Assembly (NCBI GenBank): GCA_001789645.1
Contig: MGAG01000010.1
Span: forward strand, 1 to 64,000
Direction of reading: 5' to 3'
From: Candidatus Roizmanbacteria bacterium RIFCSPLOWO2_01_FULL_37_12
Lineage (GTDB): Bacteria; Patescibacteriota; Microgenomatia; UBA1406; GWC2-37-13
DNA length: 64,000 bases
Within the stretch, counting starts at the first letter, position 1; the number at the start of each line of letters is the position of its first letter. Both the position numbers and the translations under genes were made by a program. The notes under the pieces were generated by a model. That model was not told the DNA's origin, searched no databases, and saw only the letters and a program-made list of their open reading frames with translations. Positions 59,492 to 64,000 of the stretch are shown one piece after another.

Positions 59492-59598
59492 ATATTCAAA
59501 ATTTTGTTGCTAACACAGCTATCGCATATATACTTCTTTTAATTGCTATTTTACTTTTAGCAAGATTAGTGTTATTGACATCCAAAAAACATAGATAA
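59488..59598 (+). CDS. 36-residue single-helix membrane protein coupled to ftsX
   Basis: ATG overlaps the ftsX stop as ATGA. The product begins NIQNFVANTAIAYILLL and continues IAILLLARLVLLTSKKHR: one membrane helix and a short basic tail. The coupling and the good helix argue for a real gene. It could be a small partner of FtsEX. No family recognised. Confidence 0.55.
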   Translation: MNIQNFVANTAIAYILLLIAILLLARLVLLTSKKHR

Positions 59599-59735
59599 AA
59601 ATTTTACGACTTTTAATGCGACCGTCTTTAAAGTTGTAAATTCGATACTAGTCAATTTGTGTTTAGCCTTACCATAAAACAGATTATGGATTCTGCGCCG
59701 TCTGACTGATCCCCAGAATGACTATATCAGTTCTG
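59599..59735. repeat. Gap with degraded dispersed repeat
   Basis: The first 80 bases hold a weak hairpin (ACGACTTTTAA/TTTAAAGTTGT-like). From about 59681 to 59722 lies GATTCTGCGCCGTCTGACTGATCCCCAGAATGAC, a worn CCAGAAT-type repeat. Confidence 0.5.
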
Positions 59736-59741
59736 TATAAT
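59736..59741 (+). promoter_or_regulatory. -10 box of the M23 hydrolase gene
   Basis: TATAAT, 6 bases before the ATG at 59748; no clear -35. Confidence 0.45.
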
Positions 59742-59747
59742 TAATAC

Positions 59748-60917
59748 ATGCTTAAAAAAATTATTCTTTTAATAATTTTTGTACTACTCTTTTTTATTTC
59801 GCAAAATATTTCCGCGCAAAATGTCGGTGAGGTCGCCGAAAAGATTGAAGAGTATCAGAAAAAACTTACGGACCTGGGAAGGCAAAGGGATACGCTTTCG
59901 GCGGAAATCCAATATATGACTCTCCAGATTAATCTAACCGCCCTGAAAATTCAGGAAACCGAAGAAAAAATAATCTCAACCCAAAAAGAAGTGGAGATTC
60001 TTACTACCAGAATCAGAGGACTTGATACCGCACTTAGCCACCTTTCAAAGCTCCTGTTAAAAAAAATGGTTGAAAGCTACAAAAATAAACCTTTAACTTT
60101 TTTTGATATTCTTTTTAACAGTCAAAATGCCAATGATTTTATCGGTAAAGTCAAATACCTGAAAACTGCCCAGGAGAATAACCAAAAACTCCTGATCCAA
60201 GTCCAGGAAACCAAGATTAATTTTGAAGAGCAAAAAAATTTGCGGGAAGAAAAAACCATTGAACTGGCTAAACTAGAGACCCAGCTTAATAACCAAAAGG
60301 ACGATTTGGATAATCAGAAAGCTGCAAAGCAAAACCTTCTTAGCGTTACTCAAAATGATGAAAGAATCTATCAGCGGCTTCTTGAACAGGCAAGAGCAGA
60401 ATACGCAGCCATTCAAGGTATTATCGCAGGAGCTGGTACAGAGACTAAACTGAGAGACGTATCAAAAGGTCAATCCATCGCTTCAATAATATCCGGCGCA
60501 TCCTGCAATTCTTCCGGCGGCCATCTCCATTTCATCGTGCAGGAAAACGGAGCGGTATCCAATCCGTTTAATTATCTAAAATCGGTAGACTACACTAACT
60601 GTTCCGGTTCGGGTTGCGGTTCATCGGACGGTGACCCGTTCAATCCTTCGGGAAGCTGGGACTGGCCGATCAATCCCTCGATTGAACTCGAACAAGGATA
60701 TGGCAGTACCTGGGCCGCGAGAAATACTTGGGTGGGAAGAATATATAGTTTTCATAACGGTATTGATATTAACGGATCCTCAAATACAGTCTTATCCGTT
60801 GCCGATGGTGATTTATACCGCGGCAGTTATTCTATAGGTTGTGCCTTACCATATGTAAAACTTGTCCATAAAGACTCAAATATCGTTACTTTTTACCTGC
60901 ACGTATACTCCCTTTAA
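59748..60917 (+). CDS. EnvC/PcsB-like M23 peptidoglycan hydrolase with circularly permuted catalytic domain
   Basis: 389 residues: signal peptide (1-23), long coiled coil (about 26-225), then the M23 domain in unusual order. The block normally found at the end comes first (GQSIASIISG, GGHLHFIVQENGAVSNPFNYL, His259/His261), and the block normally found first comes last (FHNGIDING, His336/Asp340; VADGDL; FYLHVY, His385). All zinc and catalytic positions exist. Coiled coil plus M23 next to FtsEX is the EnvC/PcsB/CwlO plan, so this is likely the hydrolase FtsEX activates during cell separation. Confidence 0.85.
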   Translation: MLKKIILLIIFVLLFFISQNISAQNVGEVAEKIEEYQKKLTDLGRQRDTLSAEIQYMTLQINLTALKIQETEEKIISTQKEVEILTTRIRGLDTALSHLSKLLLKKMVESYKNKPLTFFDILFNSQNANDFIGKVKYLKTAQENNQKLLIQVQETKINFEEQKNLREEKTIELAKLETQLNNQKDDLDNQKAAKQNLLSVTQNDERIYQRLLEQARAEYAAIQGIIAGAGTETKLRDVSKGQSIASIISGASCNSSGGHLHFIVQENGAVSNPFNYLKSVDYTNCSGSGCGSSDGDPFNPSGSWDWPINPSIELEQGYGSTWAARNTWVGRIYSFHNGIDINGSSNTVLSVADGDLYRGSYSIGCALPYVKLVHKDSNIVTFYLHVYSL

Positions 60918-60979
60918 AATATTTTGTCGCTTATAGTCCATTGACATAAAATTTCATTAGGTTTAGTTTCAAGTTAATA

Positions 60980-62233
60980 GTGAAAAAAATATTTTTTTTA
61001 TTTATTTTATTTTTTGCTTATTTATTTTTTGGACACCGTTCTCTTGCAGTTAATACCGCAATCACTGCCGCTGACAAAAATAATGTTACACTGCAAGAAA
61101 GTTTTCAAGTTACAGCCAAGATAACTGAAGGATCTATAAATGCCAACTATTTTATAAAATGCAGAGTCGGGTCTGACAGTTCTCACTTAACTGAAGGTCA
61201 AACATTTAATCCATCAACTTCGGAATGGTTAAATGACAATGGAGCCTGGAGCAAGATGCCTCAAATAACCCTCAATAGTACAGGTTTTTGGGAAGGAACT
61301 ATTAACTGTAGAGTTAAAGACGGTTCTGCAGTTGGTGCTAAAGTTGCCTATATCCGCGCCTGTTTAAATATTTCTGGAGCCTGCGATGATTTTTTTCAAT
61401 CAACAGAATCTGTTTCAATTAATGTAACTTCTGCTTCCCCAACTGATACATCATCACCACCACAAGCTCCGTCTCCAGCACTCGCTGAAACCGCTTCCCC
61501 TCCGACCATAACACTAACACCTCAATCTTATAATAACGTATACCTTTCTGAATTTATGGTGGACCCGGAAACTGGAAATAATGAGTGGATTGAAATTTAT
61601 AATGAAAACGAATTTGATGTGAATCTAAATGATTGGTATATCGACGATCTTGAGAATTCCGGAAGTACAATTAAAAAATTCTCGCTGACGGTTCCTGCAA
61701 AATCTTATGCCTCGTATGAACTTTCAAGTTCTGTATTTAACAATTCCGGTGACAACGTAAGACTTTTGGATTACAATCAAAAAGAAATTGATAGTTATCA
61801 GTATGAGACTTCAGAGAAAGGAAAAACCTTAGCCCGCACTTCTTTTGACAATGATAAATTTTGTTTACAGATTGCTACAAAAAATAGTCCCAACGGTTCA
61901 TGTCTTAATCCGCCTTCGTCATCAATACCAAACTCAACAACTTCTTCAAGTCCGACAATCACACTAAGCAAAACTCCCTCTGTTACTTTATTTATTTCTA
62001 AAAGTCGTTCTACAATTACGTCAACAAAAATATCTTTTTTTACTCAAAGCCAACCTGTAGTTTCTGATCCGCCAGCTGTGAGAGACGAGGAGGTGTTGGG
62101 TCTGACTTCGGAAAATCAATCCGATAATAATAATCAAAACCGGGGATTACTTACTTCTCTAACATTTGCTTCTTTCTCCTATTCTCTACTCTCAATTATC
62201 TCTATCCTGATTAAGGTAAAAACGACTTCTTGA
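60980..62233 (+). CDS. Secreted lamin-tail-domain protein with C-terminal anchor
   Basis: 417 residues from a GTG start: signal peptide (KKIFFLFILFFAYLFFG), an Ig-like N-terminal part, a Pro/Ser/Thr linker, a lamin-tail domain (VYLSEFMVDPETGNNEWIEIYN ... NDWYIDDLENSG ... DNVRLLDYNQKEIDSYQY), another Ser/Thr linker, the sequence EEVLGLTSEN and one helix near the C-terminus. Bacterial lamin-tail domains occur in exported proteins, sometimes nucleases. No catalytic domain is visible, so it is probably a surface binding or structural protein. Confidence 0.82.
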   Translation: MKKIFFLFILFFAYLFFGHRSLAVNTAITAADKNNVTLQESFQVTAKITEGSINANYFIKCRVGSDSSHLTEGQTFNPSTSEWLNDNGAWSKMPQITLNSTGFWEGTINCRVKDGSAVGAKVAYIRACLNISGACDDFFQSTESVSINVTSASPTDTSSPPQAPSPALAETASPPTITLTPQSYNNVYLSEFMVDPETGNNEWIEIYNENEFDVNLNDWYIDDLENSGSTIKKFSLTVPAKSYASYELSSSVFNNSGDNVRLLDYNQKEIDSYQYETSEKGKTLARTSFDNDKFCLQIATKNSPNGSCLNPPSSSIPNSTTSSSPTITLSKTPSVTLFISKSRSTITSTKISFFTQSQPVVSDPPAVRDEEVLGLTSENQSDNNNQNRGLLTSLTFASFSYSLLSIISILIKVKTTS

Positions 62234-62252
62234 ATGTTGTATTATTTTAACT

Positions 62253-62654
62253 ATGCGCAAATTTTTACGATTAGTCTATTACTGGTTACCTCCGGTGATT
62301 TGGATGTCTATAATTTTTTATCTGTCATCACGACTTCATGCGCAAGTTACCGGAAAATTTCTTTTTGATTTTTTAATTTTTAAAAGCCTGCACATGATCG
62401 AATACGCAATTCTTTATTTTCTTTTATTAAGAGCTTTCTACTCAATTAGCAAATCATATTTGACCATAAATCATAAATTTTTATATCCTCTACTTATCTC
62501 AATACTTTATGCCGCTTCCGACGAAATTCACCAAACTTTTGTTCCAACCAGAGAAGGAAAAATTCGCGACGTATTTATTGACACCGCAGGTATTATTATG
62601 ATGTATATTTATATAAAACATAATATTAGCGCTGTTAAAAAATTTCTGAATTGA
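62253..62654 (+). CDS. VanZ-like membrane protein
   Basis: 133 residues, four helices. The family signature is complete: FKSLHMIEYAILYF, ASDEIHQTFVPTREGKIRDVFIDTAG. VanZ proteins affect teicoplanin sensitivity and probably act on envelope or lipid-linked substrates. TATTAT lies 7 bases before the ATG. It is followed after one base by the CAP-domain gene. Confidence 0.9.
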   Translation: MRKFLRLVYYWLPPVIWMSIIFYLSSRLHAQVTGKFLFDFLIFKSLHMIEYAILYFLLLRAFYSISKSYLTINHKFLYPLLISILYAASDEIHQTFVPTREGKIRDVFIDTAGIIMMYIYIKHNISAVKKFLN

Positions 62655-62655
62655 A

Positions 62656-63561
62656 ATGCATTTTTTAAAGTCTTTATTACATAACTTATTTATCCCGCAT
62701 GAAGGCAATAACTACCGGGCAAAAGCAATTCATATTGATTTTCTAACCTACTATCTTATTTTTGCTGTATTTTTAACATTTAGCTTCAAAATTCTACATG
62801 CAAAAACCGGAGACGTCTTAGGATTCGCAACAGATATCACTACAGATAAGCTTTATCAATTAACAAATAACATTAGACAACAAAATCAGCTTCCGACTCT
62901 TTCTTATAACGACCAACTAGCCGCCGCCGCTCAAAAAAAAGCTCAGGATATGATTGCAAAAAACTACTGGTCACATTACGGACCTGACGGCGCGACCCCA
63001 TGGGATTTTATTCTTTATTCTGGTTATCAATATGAATTCGCAGGCGAAAACCTGGCGAAAAATTTTTTATTCAGTCAAGGTGTTATTGACGCCTGGATGG
63101 CTTCACCGTCGCACAAAGAAAATATTTTAAGAAAGGAGTACTCAGAGGTTGGTCTGGCTATGACAAATGGAGTTTTAAACGGTGAAGAAACAACGATTGT
63201 AGTACAAATGTTTGGAAAACCACTCTCCGCTCCTCTTGCCAAACAAACAGAAAATACTCTTAATATGGTCGACGTCCAGGCTGAAGCGCCGGTTCCGGCC
63301 CCAGAGGAGGAAACTATTGTTGAAAATCAACCCGTTATCTTGTCCCAACAAACTCAGCAACAAAAAAAAGGTATAGGGAAAATTACGTTTAATTCAAGCC
63401 TTATTTTTCTTGCCTTTTTAGCTTTGGCTTTTATTATGGATCTGTATTTTGCCAATAAACTCCGTGTCATAAGAATAACAGGAAAAAATTTAGCACATTT
63501 GATTTTTATCGGTTTTATCTTTATCGGATTGTTACTGTTGACTAAAGGATCTGTATTATAA
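62656..63561 (+). CDS. CAP-domain (SCP/PR-1, YkwD-like) membrane-anchored protein
   Basis: 301 residues: N-terminal helix (about 30-50), the tag VLGFATDI, then a CAP domain (about 68-190) with LYQLTNNIRQQNQLPTLSYNDQL, KNYWSHYGPDGATPWDF, GENLAKNF and WMASPSHKENIL. It continues with a Pro/Glu/Gln linker and two C-terminal helices. CAP proteins are extracellular; bacterial roles are mostly unknown. Placed outside the membrane by the predicted topology. Family secure, function not. Confidence 0.88.
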   Translation: MHFLKSLLHNLFIPHEGNNYRAKAIHIDFLTYYLIFAVFLTFSFKILHAKTGDVLGFATDITTDKLYQLTNNIRQQNQLPTLSYNDQLAAAAQKKAQDMIAKNYWSHYGPDGATPWDFILYSGYQYEFAGENLAKNFLFSQGVIDAWMASPSHKENILRKEYSEVGLAMTNGVLNGEETTIVVQMFGKPLSAPLAKQTENTLNMVDVQAEAPVPAPEEETIVENQPVILSQQTQQQKKGIGKITFNSSLIFLAFLALAFIMDLYFANKLRVIRITGKNLAHLIFIGFIFIGLLLLTKGSVL

Positions 63562-63570
63562 GTAATTATT

Positions 63571-63855
63571 ATGAAGTACTTTATCACTCACATAAAAAAA
63601 GAGGTAAGTAAAAATTTATTTGATTACCTGTTTCTAATTACTGCTGGAGTTTTATTTTTAATCTCTCTTAATATTTTTAAGGGAGAACGGCTTTTGGAGT
63701 TTATCATCCTTTTTATATTTATAACCTTCTATGTTCTTTGGGGAATTTATCATCATATTATAGAAGATACACTCCATCTAAAAACTGTGGTAGAATATAT
63801 TCTTATTGCTTTTACCCTTATGTTTCTGCTAAAGATAATCATTTTGCCCAACTAA
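63571..63855 (+). CDS. Small three-helix membrane protein
   Basis: 94 residues: FDYLFLITAGVLFLISLNIF, FIILFIFITFYVLWGIYHHII and VEYILIAFTLMFLLKIIIL form three helices. A histidine pair (YHHIIEDTLHLK) lies between the second and third. Directly after the CAP gene. No family recognised. Confidence 0.65.
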   Translation: MKYFITHIKKEVSKNLFDYLFLITAGVLFLISLNIFKGERLLEFIILFIFITFYVLWGIYHHIIEDTLHLKTVVEYILIAFTLMFLLKIIILPN

Positions 63856-63856
63856 T

Positions 63857-64000
63857 ATGAAAGGAATGATTTTAGCCGGCGGTCTTGCCACACGTCTTCG
63901 GCCGTTGACTCTAGTTACAAATAAACATCTTTTACCCGTATATAATAAACCGATGATATTCTATGCAATTGAAGCAATGAAAATCACGGGTATTAAAGAA
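63857..64000 (+). CDS. rfbA: Glucose-1-phosphate thymidylyltransferase-like (RmlA/RfbA), N-terminal part
   Basis: 48 codons reach the window edge: MKGMILAGGLATRLRPLT, then NKHLLPVYNKPMIFYAIE. The GG-xATRLRPLT loop binds the nucleotide and the K-x-LLPVYNKPMI block is standard for sugar-1-phosphate nucleotidylyltransferases, closest to RmlA. It would make dTDP-glucose or a related donor, the entry to dTDP-rhamnose. The specific substrate needs the missing part. Confidence 0.85.
   Translation, partial: MKGMILAGGLATRLRPLTLVTNKHLLPVYNKPMIFYAIEAMKITGIKE

Noticed and set aside
1-64000. CRISPR array or cas genes
   Set aside because: The repeats are dispersed palindromes without regular spacers and no Cas protein is encoded.

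Overview
The window looks like a chromosomal stretch of a Candidate Phyla Radiation (Patescibacteria) genome, most likely a Microgenomates-type lineage. The grounds are: an AT-rich, tightly packed genome; a DnaG zinc finger with the spacing CFGAC; a sortase beside a substrate ending in VLGLAATG; many giant or GT-C type membrane glycosyltransferases; an ordinary RF2 gene, so TGA is a stop and the recoded Gracilibacteria are excluded; and a family of short palindromic repeats (GTCATTCC...GGAATGAC type) scattered between and inside genes. The lineage assignment is inference.

Layout. 1-9.8 kb: a minus-strand surface-polysaccharide operon with its own promoter near 9.87 kb. It starts with a 1564-residue four-part fusion (GT2, cellulose-synthase-like GT2, flippase, GT4), followed by two paralogous GT4 enzymes, an NDP-sugar epimerase, a DegT-type aminotransferase and a secreted LamG-type protein. 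The two GT4 genes are bracketed by an inverted pair of structured elements (about 2.55-2.66 and 5.01-5.11 kb) that keep their loops while their stems co-vary. 9.9-16.5 kb: a sortase with its LAATG substrate, four tRNA genes (Phe, Ile-UAU, Ala-CGC, Arg-CCG), a HTH protein, a Nudix hydrolase, UppP, a GT4 and MutM. 16.5-19.4 kb: a MacAB-like ABC exporter. 19.5-47.4 kb: an island of about 20 envelope-glycan genes: 14 multi-pass GT-C type proteins, five GT2, one GT4 and a flippase, interrupted only by a small gene and a HicBA toxin-antitoxin pair. 47.4-55 kb: a small unknown protein, a candidate structured RNA, a CPBP protease, a XRE regulator, rpoD and dnaG, a LytR_C-domain protein, a zinc-type dehydrogenase and a DUF5678 protein. 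55-64 kb: a partial copy of the prfB 5' end, a DUF6883/DUF4926 pair, a frameshifted C39-like peptidase, prfB, a FtsE-FtsX-small membrane protein-M23 hydrolase division cluster, secreted lamin-tail, VanZ and CAP proteins, and the beginning of a RmlA-type nucleotidyltransferase.

The parts fit one theme: building and decorating a cell surface. Nucleotide sugars (RmlA, epimerase, aminotransferase) and polyprenyl-phosphate sugars (DPM1/Alg5-like GT2) would feed the GT-C and GT4 enzymes; UppP recycles the lipid carrier; flippases export the glycan; sortase anchors protein; FtsEX with its hydrolase remodels peptidoglycan.

Two genome-wide habits stand out. Many first genes have a TATAAT-like box only 6-9 bases before the ATG, which implies leaderless mRNAs and fixes several start codons, including a divergent pair whose -10 boxes overlap. 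And the dispersed repeats are repeatedly read through as protein, supplying internal segments, C-termini or start codons. The best candidate for something undescribed is the inverted, co-varying element pair around the two GT4 genes; the structured intergenic region at 47.9-48.1 kb is second.
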